Part shown: piece after piece, positions 1-10,694 of the stretch
Layout of the letters: each line of letters opens with the position of its first letter
Numbering within the stretch: the first letter of the stretch is position 1
From: Armigeres subalbatus
Taxonomy: Eukaryota > Arthropoda > Insecta > Diptera > Culicidae
DNA length: 64,000 nt
Reading direction: 5' to 3'
NCBI RefSeq assembly: GCF_024139115.2
Contig: NW_026943127.1
Span: forward strand, 434,001-498,000
Translations under genes and position numbers: made by a program
The notes under the pieces: model-generated
Databases searched by the model: none
What the model saw: the letters and a program-made list of their open reading frames with translations, nothing else
Told to the model about the DNA's origin: nothing

Positions 1-192
1 TTATTCGCTGTGGCCAACATAAATGAAATGGGAGCATTCAGGATGGTTTCGCTACAGGCAAACAGATGTAACACAGAATAAATTCCAATCGACCATGAAT
101 TCAACGGTCCTTTCAAATTCAATTAATTGCAATTTTCACATGCAGAGGTGCACGCATCGTATACCTTTGAGTTTGACTATTCACACTAGCGC

Positions 193-465
193 CACAGAGA
201 ACAGACATGGGCTCGAACAAAATTTCTTGCAAAACATGTGAAACAAACAACCGAACCTCAACATGACATCGACATTGCAACTCACAAGCTCATTTTGACA
301 GCATGCTGGTATGCTCTTGCATGCATAACGACACTAGCGCACAGTGGCATATTTTGATGACGCTAGCGCATTCTCACGGATAACGCGACATTCAAAGTAA
401 TTTCAAAATGAACAGTAAAACTTATCACAACATAGTGAGTGCAGCTTCAACGTCTGTTCTCTGTG
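193..465. mobile_element. MITE with 7-bp target duplication (copy 1)
   Basis: The ends CACAGAGAACAGAC and GTCTGTTCTCTGTG are perfect 14-bp inverted repeats. The flanks are identical 7-bp direct repeats, CTAGCGC at 186-192 and 466-472. The 273-bp interior has no credible coding frame, so this is a non-autonomous DNA transposon. The termini resemble the elements at 1736-1985 and 39483-39734, which also have 7-bp duplications; the interior differs, so it is a sister subfamily. Superfamily is not assignable from sequence alone; hAT-like elements usually give 8 bp. Confidence 0.8.
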
Positions 466-650
466 CTAGCGCCTTCGGTTGACATTGTTGTACTAAACTA
501 GATTTCGTACAGCATGCACGAGACAGTGTCAAGGTAATTGATGATGATGTTTTCAAACATTTCATGTTAGCTGCGTCTGTTTGTCTGTGGTATCGCTTTA
601 AAGTTAAACTTCAGATTACCACTTTAATAGTGGATGGCAATAATGTTAAA
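466..650. other. Short intergenic spacer
   Basis: AT-rich sequence between the MITE and the RTE fragment. I see no feature in it. Confidence 0.4.
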
Positions 651-2345
651 TATTGCCTTCTTTCCACTTTCTGTTTCCCAGAATCTGAAAATCAGTCTGT
701 GCAGACAAGAGGCCAGCTTTTCCGGATCCATGATAGTTAGCTCAATGCCATCCCTTCTTCATTGTTCTTTAGCTGTTGGATGGCGTCCTTATCTTCCCTC
801 AGAGAGGGCTGGTTGGTCGCCATCGTTATTAATTGACGTAGTCGCCTCTTCCGCTACCTTCACCCTTACCGCTGTACTCCAGCGTGCTCCTCGATGCACT
901 TCCCTCTTTCGATTAAATATGACACGTTCGCCCATCAAGATGCTCTCATCATATTTGTCTTTCTCTTTGCGGGATGCGTTGAGCTCTAATTAAACTTGCG
1001 GGTTTCTTGAGAGCGCGCTTTTCCATCTCCTCGCACTCTGTTTTTCCAAGCTGCTTTTCTTCAACTGGAAAAGGCGACCGACGGCGTTGCGTCCTCCTCC
1101 TCCATAATCTGTCTGCACCTTCGTCGAACCAATCGTTCCGTCGGCTTCGTCCCACATAGACCTTGTTCTCTGCTGCGTTGTTGATGGTTTCTTTAACTGT
1201 ACTGAAAAGTCCTCAAGATAGACACCATCGAGCTCACCCTCTTCTGGCAACGCTGCTTCGAGATGTTGCGCGTATGCATGGGAGACATACGGTTGCTTCC
1301 GACGCTCTAGGTCATATCAAAGGCGCCCATGGTAGCGAACATTGTTCATGATAATATTTTTGGGTGCAGTTTTACCAACACCAGATAGTGGTCAGAGTTG
1401 ATGTTAGCGCCCTATATGTCTGCGACGATAATTCGGAGTAGTGCCATCATCAAAGTATCAGAACGTGGTTGATTTGTGATTTTGTTTACAGTGGTAATCT
1501 TCAGGTATATCAGTACAGAAGGCGTTGCTGGTAACAGGTGGTATGAATGGCCTTTATTGGAGGCGCCCAACAACGGTCTAAACTCCTACTCCTGGCCAAC
1601 CTGAGCTTTTAAACGGCCAACACCCGATCCTCCGTCCCTGCATATCGCTCATTACTATGGAAGGGAAGATGTTCCCAGCTCGTGTGTGTTGCCGCAGCCC
1701 TGGTAGATGGTACGGTTACCCCTAAACATTCGCACCACAGAGAAACAGACGTCTCACTCAACACATGTTCCATCGTTCAGCTTTTTAACGGTGGATTCAA
1801 TTTTTTGTAGGTGGTCGATCAGCCGATGACGCTTCCATCGGTTTTGTTTGTGTTTGACGTTTGCTCACTAACGCTATCTGGTTGCCGCTTGACCACACAC
1901 GGGGTATTTAGCATTGGGCGATAATGTTTTCATGACGATGATTTTGATTGCATTTTGTTCGAAGTGAGACGTCTGTTTATCTGTGTTCGCACCCTTTGAT
2001 CTCTTCCAACACAGCTCCTACAGCGCTACGATGCCGAATCCACGGTCCTTCAGCACATCGGCGAGTATGTGTGTGGTCCCGATGAAGATTTACAGTTCTA
2101 CGATCCGAGCTTCCTATCGTTATTCCATTTTCGTCACTGTGGTCCCTTATTCCGGTCCGTATTCTCTTGCTGCTTATTCGTTACTTTGATTTTTTAATGC
2201 TGGCTGGGACGCGTCACCCTATATTTATGGAGGTTAATTCCCCCTAAAATTGCGGTGGAGCATGTTGCACAGTTTTGCTTAGAATCCCTCGCTGGCACTC
2301 AGACGATAATCAAAGAACAGACGCTGATGAAGAAGACGCTCGGTG
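650..2345 (-). mobile_element. RTE-clade LINE, decayed 5' portion (minus strand)
   Basis: Read on the minus strand, this stretch is collinear with the 5' UTR, AP-endonuclease, linker and the start of the RT region of the full-length RTE at 48071-51453. The 5' UTR-like end is near 2345 and the RT-proximal end near 650. Many stops and frameshifts break the frame, and the sequence is clearly more diverged than the other copy. The endonuclease part is interrupted by the MITE at 1736-1985. The rest of RT and the 3' end are missing, so the copy has been truncated by deletion or rearrangement. No protein can be made from it. Confidence 0.8.
1736..1985. mobile_element. MITE with 7-bp target duplication (copy 2), nested in RTE
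   Basis: A 250-bp element starting CACAGAGAAACAGACGTC and ending with its reverse complement, with one mismatch in 22. The TSD TTCGCAC lies at 1729-1735 and 1986-1992. The uninterrupted target is visible in the RTE copy near 50803-50810, which confirms both boundaries. Inserted after the RTE, so it is younger than the RTE copy. Confidence 0.92.
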
Positions 2346-2870
2346 GGTTGAGCGTCTAAGGGTGTTAGGTCCTATTTGCGGATAAATGCAGCTTTTATAG
2401 AAATTTAACAGAGCCCACTGTCAAACCCTATCAGATACTAGGCAAGCCCTACAACTCGCTGTGGCCTGAGGAGCAGTGTTGGTAAAAACTCAAATTCTTA
2501 AATCTCATCCCCAATTCAAATCAAGCGCAAAAACCTCACCGACTCATGGCTCGAAGAATCGTCTATGATTTGACTCGCGATTTGCATCATTGCGTGATTT
2601 TTGCGTGTTCTTCTTTGTTAAATTCATCGGATTAACTTTCTTTGCTTAAAATAATGGATACGTAAATATTTGACACTTTTTGGAGCGAAATCATTTTTCA
2701 ACGGATGAGCAAGGATGATTCTGCGTGAAAATGAGAATACAAGCAGTCACTCGCATAAGGGCTTCGGTGAGTGAGATTTGAGCATGATTCTACCAACACT
2801 GCTGAGGAGGGGTCGTCAAGCCCTTGGACATAGTCCCTGCTGTCCCCTCTGGTAGGTTTATCTTTTGATT
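2346..2870 (-). mobile_element. LINE 3'-region relic interrupted by a hAT MITE
   Basis: Read on the minus strand, about 2810-2870 and 2400-2465 match 63165-63290 (shared GTCCAAGGGCTTGACGACCC and GTGGGCTCTG). In the latter place this sequence follows a LINE RT thumb domain. It is therefore probably the 3' UTR of the same LINE family. No coding frame survives. The block is split by the MITE at 2474-2801. Confidence 0.6.
2474..2801. mobile_element. hAT-type MITE
   Basis: 328 bp, termini CAGTGTTGGTA / TACCAACACTG, the usual hAT-style ends, with imperfect subterminal pairing. The 8-bp TSD CTGAGGAG is at 2466-2473 and 2802-2809. Non-coding. A probable relic of the same family end is at 59130-59192. 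Confidence 0.88.
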
Positions 2871-2879
2871 CGGCAGGAA

Positions 2880-3800
2880 CTTCTATAGAAACGAAAGGCC
2901 ATTTTTGAAAATTTTCACGGGTAATTATGTCATACTTTAACGGAAAATTCTTTGGAATTTACAAAGGAAGCATTTTGGAATATCAAAGAAAAAGTCATTT
3001 GAATTTCAAAAGACATTCTTAAAACTGAGGAATTCTCCGAAATTTCTGTGAAGACCTTCAAATTTCAACTGGAATTTTATGAAGTCTGGAAAACTTTGGT
3101 TAATTTCTGTAATTCCTCGGAATTTTCACGAGGAATTCTTTAAACATATAAGCGAAACTCTTCGGAATGTCCATGGGAAATTATTAGAAATGCTACGGCA
3201 ATTTATTCCGGAGTTTTAATGCAATTTCTTTCATTGATGGAAAATCCTTGGCATTGCTATAGAAATTATTGAAAATTTCACGAGAAATTATTTGAATTTC
3301 CACCAAAACTCTTTGAGTTTCACAAATAAAATATTTGCAATTTTGTGAAGCTTTTATAATTTTCAGGAAAATGTTTTGAAATTTTGACTAGAAATTCAAT
3401 AAAAATCTCAACTAAAATTCTTCATATCGCAAATTATTCAGAAAATTCTTTAGTAAATTGCTCAATTTGAAACAATAAAATATCTAAGGAAACCATTCTA
3501 AAATTCCATGGGAAATATTTCGAAATGTTCGTTTAAATTTAAAATTACCTCCAAAAATAAATTTAGATTTCCACTGAAAATAACTAATAACGGGAAAACT
3601 TTTGGATTTTAGAAGGAAATTCTTGGGATTTCAACAGGATATTGCATAGAATTTTTAAGAAAAGCATCGAAATTTTTACGGAAAGTTCTTTGGAGTATTA
3701 TCGGGAAACTTTAAAGGTTATCAATCAGGAAATTCTACGAAATTTCCACGAAAACTTATGGAATGTTGACGGCATTCTCTGAATTCCAACTCAAAATTTT
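2880..3800. repeat. Degenerate short-period repeat of GAAATTC/GGAATTT motifs
   Basis: About 0.9 kb in which variants of GGAAATTCTTTGGAATTT and its complement recur at irregular spacing of roughly 25-40 bp. Individual units are too diverged to give a clean period by eye. It is probably an old decayed tandem array rather than coding sequence; all frames are closed. Confidence 0.5.
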
Positions 3801-4949
3801 CGGAAGATCTGAAAATTGTTCGTTTTCCTACAAATTTGAACCGGCGTGGAGAATTATAGTTCAGATGCGTTACAGATTTGAGGCAATGGCGGAATCGAGT
3901 TCACAGAAATTAAATTGGCTTTGAGATTTGGTTTCAGGAGCTATGAACAAAGAATTAAATTTGATTACGTTTTAAATTGATTTTTGTATTGTTGGATTTT
4001 GTTCAGTTTGAAATTCGAATTTTAATGTAATGTTTACATACTGAAATGGATTTGAATAGCTGAATTGCTTAAAACATAATTGAACTCCATATTTTTAAAA
4101 TCGCATATGATATTTTGTAAATTTTAGAAAAGTCTACGTAGACTTCAAAGGGGGTGGGGAGGGGTTTTGGAAAAGTCTACGAAAGTCTACTAGGGGGGAC
4201 GGGGGGGTTTGAAAATGTGAAATTTCGGTCTACGTGGTTTGTGGACACCCCCAAATAACAAAACGATGAGATGAAGACTGCTGAAGCACCGAATTTTTCA
4301 TGAAAAATGGGCAAAAACTCTGTAAAATAAATTATTGGAAGAGCTGTAGAACTATTTTCAAAGTTTTACGTATAAAAACTTCGAAAGAACTTGGAAATGT
4401 CTGTGGAATCGTGTGAACTGCTGAAATAATCCTTTGATGATCTTCGGAAGTATAACAGTAATGATTCTTTGTTTTACGAATTCGTAATATAAATGTCTTT
4501 CTTTCTATAAGTAAGCGTATGTCTGATGTTCTTACATACCAGCATAAGAAATGCAGTTCATATGTATACAAACAAATACACTAATGGTTCCCAGCATGCA
4601 GCATATCAAACTTCATGATTTGACAATGACATTTGACATTTCAATGAAGAACTTTTGGAAGCTGGAAGCCTGGCTGCCCCGGGGAATTGGTAACTTAAAG
4701 AAGGGCATTTAGCCTTTCCATTTTTATGATTCTGCAAGACAAATTTAACTTTTATTACTAGCTCGCTTCAAAATATTGCTCCTGTGATCGGTTCCCAGAT
4801 CATCCGTTACTTTAATGTGTGAACGATGCGTAAATAGCATAACCCTGATTATGATGCGCAGCCTGTAACGCTGCTGATTTAGTTTACGAAAGCCGTTCTA
4901 TCAGATTCACCGTGAAGTGAATGGTGGTGTATAGGATTGATCGGTGAAA
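3801..4949. other. Intergenic, no gene seen
   Basis: AT-rich. It holds a perfect 16-bp palindrome AAGTCTACGTAGACTT at 4130-4145, followed by G-rich runs and a further TCTACG motif near 4170 and 4230, probably the worn end of a DNA transposon. No supported coding frame. Confidence 0.4.
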
Positions 4950-5771
4950 AGACGATCGATCTTTTCAACTCTTCGGCCGTCGTCGTCGCGCGTTCACCAT
5001 CGCTCGGAGCGCTGAAAGAGGAAAGTCACAAGGTGCCGGGAAGAAAACGACGAAAAATCTCCACGAGGAAGAAATCTGGTGCAAGGATCAGCATGAATTT
5101 AAATCGATGTTAAACACGCGCATGATTGAAAAGATCTTACCATCTTATATCCATTTCAAGTGGCCGACGGCGGCGGTTGCGGTCCGACTGAAACAGCTCT
5201 TTTGAGTTAGACTCGTGGTGCTCAAGTGTTCTAGAGTAAAAGTGTTAATTTTATTGATTACATTTTACCGCTTTGCTCCGTCGTCATTTTTCCTTAAGTC
5301 ATCGGCCATTACCTTTGATTACCTACAGGAGATGGTGATCTCTTCATTCGGCGGGAGTTTGCCCCAGAGAGTTACGCACACGAGCGAGTACCTATGTGAA
5401 GATAGTGAAGATAGTGAAAAATGTACTTGCACCATTTTTCGGATGCGTGTGTTTAATGGTTCGTCATCATTGCTACTAACCTGGAGATCCCGAAAGGCAG
5501 CAAAAAGTGTGTTAATAAATAGTGTTTAAAGATCATTGAACCTGTGGGCAAGTGGTACTGCTTAAAAAAGTGTGTTGGTTGGCTCGAGAAAGCGAAAAAG
5601 TTGATGATTTTCGTAATTATCGACCCGGCTGCAATTACTGAGGTGGACCTGCACAAAAAAAACGGACAAAGAGAACGATTTGGTCAGCTCGAAGGCAATG
5701 CGTGATGATTTTTGCAATATGACCTTTCAGGTGTGGATGTAACGATTACATTATTTGAACTTCGAAAAAAG
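4950..5771 (+). other. Candidate host 5' non-coding exon with splice donor
   Basis: GC content rises abruptly here against AT-rich flanks, and no repeat in this window matches it. From about 5200 the sequence carries repeated AGTG/GTGTTAA motifs, as is common in insect 5' leaders. The block ends at AAAAAAG|GTAACT (donor at 5771/5772). The longest frame, 5215-5529, has no recognisable domain, so I treat the block as untranslated. Transcription start is not determinable; no clear TATA box is seen. Alternatives are an unrecognised repeat or chance composition. Confidence 0.28.
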
Positions 5772-6014
5772 GTAACTTAGTCTTATGTATGTTCCATATA
5801 TTATTTTTTTATTTAATTATGAATAAGTTCGCATTTGACTATATGCTTTTGATGGTATACAAAGCAACATGATTTTTAAGATAGTATTAAATGAATTTCG
5901 GCTCTGTAACGCTACTATGCGACGAGTGAGCCTCTAAATTAACAAATAAAAAAAAATTTCAAAGGTTTATGATGACACAATTGACTTATTTATGTTCTTT
6001 GAGTTACTAAGCAT

Positions 6015-6160
6015 CAGTCGAGTCAAGTACGAGACACTGAAGACGGCCTTACTGTTGAGGTCGAAATACGTATCTGTCAAGATACAATTAAGTGGTGGAA
6101 TTCAATGGGATTGTACAGTAAAGACATTCCACTAAAAAGCTCAAAATAATTTTCTTATCA
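6015..6160. mobile_element. Fold-back MITE, single arm
   Basis: Matches one arm of the fold-back element at 42638-42876 plus its outer flank (shared ACACTGAAGACGGCCTTACT and the CACTTAATTGTATC complement). It also includes the sequence that borders that element at 42596-42637. Only half of the hairpin is present, so it is truncated. Confidence 0.7.
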
Positions 6161-6196
6161 AAATACGATTCATAGTACTGTGAATTTATAATTTAT

Positions 6197-6445
6197 TCTT
6201 CTTCTTCTATGGCTCTACATTCCAACTGGAACTTGGCCTGCTTTTCAAATTAGTATTCTATTAGCTTTTCTATGCCCGCCATTGCATGAGTATGTATCTT
6301 GTGTGGCAAGTACAATGGATACACTATGCCCAGGGTGTCGAAAAAGTTTCCAACCCGAAAACATCCTAGACCGAACCGAGAATCGAACTCGCCATCTCCG
6401 GATTGGTTATCCTACGTCTTTGCTCGCAAGGCTACTGGAGACCCC
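6197..6445 (-). mobile_element. tRNA-derived SINE, family B (minus strand)
   Basis: On the minus strand the head reads TAGCCTTGCGAGCAAAGACG (box A region) and GAGTTCGATTCTCG (box B). A conserved body follows, then a (GAA)n tail, seen here as TTCTTCTTCTTC at the left. The body matches 47642-47896 and 51557-51815. RNA polymerase III promoter boxes indicate a SINE, not a tRNA gene: no cloverleaf is conserved. TSD not clear. Confidence 0.8.
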
Positions 6446-6668
6446 ATTTCTATCATTCTTTTATTATAATTTCTATAGACTAGAAATTATGACTTCGATC
6501 TATGACGAGTATCATACTTTTCATTTGATTAGATGATGGGACTGAAATGCTTTAGGAAACAGATTTATTCTCTATTACGGGAAGATCACCCAGTGCCGGA
6601 CACATAAAACATTCAACGAAAAACTGGATTATGTTATGTTAATTATCTGGACTATGTTTACTTGTATA

Positions 6669-6829
6669 GGGGTCGTACACTAATTACGTAAGCACTTATG
6701 GGGGAGGGGAGTCTTCCATTTTCTTACGCTCCATATAAATAAAACATGATTCATATGGGAAAAATCTTACATGGGGGAGGGGGGCTGAAAAACCTAGAAA
6801 AATTGCTTACGTAATTAGTGTACAGCCCC
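6669..6829. mobile_element. MITE with 3-bp target duplication (copy 1)
   Basis: Inverted ends GGGGTCGTACACTAATTACG and its complement (GTAATTAGTGTACAGCCCC), flanked by ATA on both sides (6666-6668, 6830-6832). The interior is G-rich near the ends. Same family as 44345-44543. A 3-bp duplication suggests a PIF/Harbinger-type origin. Confidence 0.8.
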
Positions 6830-6849
6830 ATACCATATACACAAAATAT

Positions 6850-7578
6850 TAGCATTAGCATTGAGCAATTCGCTGAAATTCGTAGGTGGTACAAGCCAAG
6901 ACTATTGTACGAAAGTAGCATCACTTTCATCCGTTACCACAGATAATGATTTGGGACTAATCACTACCTCTTAGATGGAAGCGATGCACTCTACAATAGT
7001 CGAGATCTGTCCTGGCCACGTCCTTGCGAATGCTGAGGAAGGGGAAGGATGGTTAGTAGGACACCTACTTAAGGTGATTATAGAATGAAGCCCGTGGTGA
7101 ATTTCAAATTCACCACACGTTTATTTACATACATTTCCAAAAGCCCAAATCTGGCGTAATAGTTTTCGTACAGTGCCGAAACACAAATTATGATTGTTCA
7201 GCATAACTAAGCAAACGATCTACCATTATTTCAGCCCCATACGCGTTATGGTTCTTTCATCTCGTGCTCTTAAAAAAATATTGGAAAAGCACGTGGTTTA
7301 CAAAATGGACGATTTCTGGCTTTATTGTATAATCACCTTAAGAGAGATGCAGAGAACTCTACGACCTCTCATAGGTGCCACGGGAGGTTTTGTGTGGGAG
7401 GTTGTGGTTGGAGATTGTGTGGGAGGTTATAACGGTAGGAATCCTTTTGGTAGAACGTGAAACACAGAAAGAACTAAGATAGAAATACAAAGTAGGAAAT
7501 GAACGAGCCTGGAATTGAATCCACGACCTCCTGCTTATAAGGCAGAAGCAGTAGCCACTAGACCACCGAGCTCGTCTC
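6850..7578 (-). mobile_element. tRNA-derived SINE, family C, full length, split by a MITE
   Basis: Read on the minus strand it starts near 7577 with GAGCTCGGTGGTCTAGTGGC. Box A TGGTCTAGTGG fits the consensus and box B is GGATTCAATTCC. It ends in a GCTAAT-repeat tail at 6850-6865. A perfect 20-bp TSD lies at 6830-6849 and 7579-7598. Without the nested TTAA MITE it is about 460 bp, long for a SINE. The 3' end of the same family recurs at 44288-44344. The insertion target abuts the 3-bp-TSD MITE at 6669-6829. Confidence 0.85.
7073..7337. mobile_element. TTAA-flanked MITE (piggyBac-like) nested in SINE C
   Basis: Ends GGTGATTATAGAATGAAGCC and the complement GGCTTTATTGTATAATCACC (2 mismatches in 20). 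TTAA sits at 7069-7072 and 7338-7341. The interior is non-coding. TTAA target use is diagnostic of piggyBac-type transposition. Confidence 0.88.
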
Positions 7579-7754
7579 ATACCATATACACAAAATATAA
7601 TCATCAATTATTCATACTAACTATATTTGATTATTCAAGCATGTTTATCGATGATGTATTTTGATGATGAATTTTGATGAAAAATTTCACAGTTCAGGGA
7701 AGTGTCTCCAAGTATCGGACAATATCGCATCATGTTCAAATATGACCAAGTATT

Positions 7755-7927
7755 TTTATATTTAATTTTACGGTAACGCAGTTTTTATCTGTAGAAACGA
7801 GTTTATTCGATGCCCAACATTCTGACACAAATAATAACCCCCTGAGGAAGACACAATTCCCGTATCGAAGCGTTGTAAACTCGTTTCTACAAATAAAGAC
7901 TGCGTAGCCGTAAAATTAAATATAAAA
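7755..7927. mobile_element. Fold-back element, about 47-bp arms
   Basis: TATTTAATTTTACGGTAACG at the left pairs with CGTAGCCGTAAAATTAAATA at the right, and the arms continue to TAGAAACGAGTTTA. An interior of about 70 bp contains CCTGAGGAAGACACAATTCC. Non-coding; TSD not resolved. Confidence 0.65.
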
Positions 7928-7929
7928 GT

Positions 7930-9144
7930 TACAGTTGATTCTGCATCAATAGTAATATTTTTCATTTGCTTTAATTTGTAGATGTCAAAATGTGCTAGGT
8001 AGTAGAGCTTATTATTTGACTCTCCAACTAAATTTCTTACATCATACTCCAAATTCCAACCTTTTTAATAACATCTACAATTTTTGTTTCTTCTCATTTC
8101 TATGGCTTTAGCTTTTGCTTCTTGTAGCAAGAAGAAATAAATTATTTAAAGTAAGTTTAACAAAACAGGTGTGAAGAATAACTGTTTGATCACATGAAAA
8201 ATCTCACTGTCCGGACCAGAGGGACAGCTACCGGATGCAGAAATTTATTTTGCACAACAGTTGCATTATATATCTAACAAATCATAATGATTATTTGAAG
8301 TATGACTAATATTGACCATCTCCACATAATCAGAATGCATTCGATTGATTTCAATATCGTGATTCAAACCTTCTAAAGTAAGGCGAAAAATGATTTTTTT
8401 TGGCATTTTTGTTGAATTTAAAATTTTGTACAAAGTTTGCAACATGAGGATCTGATTTTCCATGCAGGTAAATGACTTTTCAATATATTTTTTTTGTGCT
8501 TCATAAGATGGTGGAGGGACCACTGCAAGTGTCGTTTTGAGAAGTGTTCGGTATTGGGAGGTGTCCGGTGCTGGGGGATCTCCCCTACATATTAAGCAGT
8601 AACGAATCATTTGCCCCCCCCTATTCTCGTATGCAACGTTTATTACACGAGCGCATTACAACCAAATTCCTTTGTAAGGGTAAGATCTGTAAATTTCTAG
8701 GATGTACAAATAATCAAGCCATTTGTTTCGACTGCGGCCGAGTTATTAACGTTGCGGGTGGAAATAATAGTAATTTGTGCGAGAAGTTGCAAAAAGATTA
8801 TTTTTTTAGCACAAGTTGTGCAAGTCTCGTTGGATGAATACTAAAACGAATGATAAAAATATTGTGAAAAAAATATCAGAAAAAAGTTCCACAAAACATT
8901 TTTTGCAATAATTGTTTTTGGAGAAAAATGATCTGATTTACTTCATATGATCGTTCTTGACAAAAATCAAGTTGCTGAAGAAAACAATCAGATAATATGT
9001 TATCGAGCCGCATTATACAGCATTATGCCCAACGTTCGTTATACCCATGTTATGGACGACGACTCAAAAAGATAGCTGAACCTTTCTATGATTTTTTTTT
9101 GAAATCATATCCATCCAACTATTTTATTTATTACGCAATGCAGA
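7930..9144. other. Intergenic, no gene seen
   Basis: AT-rich sequence. Short open frames at 8266-8610 (minus) and 8544-8837 (plus) have no recognisable domain and ordinary intergenic composition, so I do not call them genes. Confidence 0.4.
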
Positions 9145-9783
9145 GAATACACCAGAGGCGTCGCGTGGTCAATTCTTAAACCTGTGCACCGAGCGGTTTC
9201 GGTTTTCGGTTTTCAGTTGTTTGATATAGCTGTCAATGTATCAGCATTAAAATTACGAGTAAGCACGTCCCGGTGATACTTTTTTTTTAATTATATTTGT
9301 TGTAGAAAAAAAGTTAAGCTTTCAATAATGTAAATTATGACGAGTTGATAATTGTTCGTGCTTCCCGTATCAAAGTTAAATATTTTGAGAAAAAAACCTG
9401 ATCTGAAATGACACATCCAATATGAACGATCCATCTTCAACCGTGTTTCCCATATGTTTCGTCTATCTGCTTCTAAGCTACATCTAATTTATCGAATTAA
9501 GCTCAAACTAAACTTAAAGTGAAAGTGGGTTTAATAGAAAAACAAACTAATCTGGGGAATCATAATGCTTTTCAATATGACATATAAGACAGCTATTCAA
9601 TGAAACTATCTTTTAATTCTAATTTAAGTTATTTCGTAGAATGAGAGTCTTAAAGTCTTAAATTAATAAATAAAATTGGCGATAAAATTGAAATATATTA
9701 AGAATGATTAGACAGGTAATACACATTTGTTATTAGCATGTAATACATATCAGAAAAATGGGGTCTCTACAATGAAGCTTGTA

Positions 9784-10431
9784 CAGATATGTTCCGTTTT
9801 TATCAACACGGTCCGTGAGTTTTAGTTGATAAAATCGGAACAGTGACAAAATCGGAATAAGCCTTTTGCCATACTGATTTGAGAAAGTTAACTCCTAGTG
9901 TGCCGCTGTAAACACGTTCAAAGCAGGCGATTTATCTATGTCTTATGATCACATAAATATTTTTAGGCATATATCTCAGCTTAGGACAATTTTTTTGTAG
10001 ACATATTTCTAGATCCATTCGAGGATATGTACTCCAGAATAGTTTGGACGGCCTAGAACTTTCGAAAAAGTATTTCAACGATTTTTCAGTTATATCAGAA
10101 CGCTACATAACAATGTAATCCTTCGTCCTGAAGTAATAAAGGGCAAACAAACCCGCATCTTATCACTTTTATTTCGATGAGGGGAAGTCGGTGAAAAGAA
10201 TCCTCTCTTGTTAGTTACGGTCTTATTACCGTTAGTGCATAAAATATTATAAATACAACATTTAACCAAAAACTATCCCAAGTTAGTTTATTTCAAAGGC
10301 TAATTTTCTAAAAAAAAAGAATGATTGAATTTTCTTGTTGATAAAAACGGAATAATTTTGTTGACGAAATCGGAACATGACAAAATCGGAGCGTGATAAA
10401 ATCGGAACGTGATAAAATCATAACATATCTG
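9784..10431. mobile_element. TA-flanked TIR element (Tc1/mariner-like, non-autonomous)
   Basis: The ends are CAGATATGTTCCG and, inverted, CAGATATGTTATG, flanked by TA at 9782-9783 and 10432-10433. Near each end the motif TTGATAAAATCGGAAC recurs several times as subterminal direct repeats. Such arrays can serve as transposase-binding sites. No coding frame. Confidence 0.75.
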
Positions 10432-10463
10432 TAATCTGAACGTTACTCAATTATTAATTATTC

Positions 10464-10694
10464 CAAGACAAAATTTTCAAAACGACTTATCTGCTTTTGT
10501 AAACAAAGATCCAAACGACGATTTGACGAATCTGATAGCTCTCCCACGCAAACCAACACCACCAATAGGTAGGTGAAGGTTTCCGCTACCTGTTGATGGT
10601 TTTGGTTTGCATGGGAGAGCTCTCAGATTCGTCAAATCGTCGTTTGAATCTTTGTTTACAAAAGCTGATAAGTCGTTTTAAAAATTTTGTCTTG
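10464..10694. mobile_element. Fold-back MITE with 4-bp target duplication
   Basis: Two arms of about 100 bp start CAAGACAAAATTTTCAAAAC and end with the complement GTTTTAAAAATTTTGTCTTG. They pair almost completely around a loop of about 30 bp. TSD ATTC at 10460-10463 and 10695-10698. Nested in the hAT element. Its transcript would form a long hairpin, a possible siRNA source. Confidence 0.85.
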
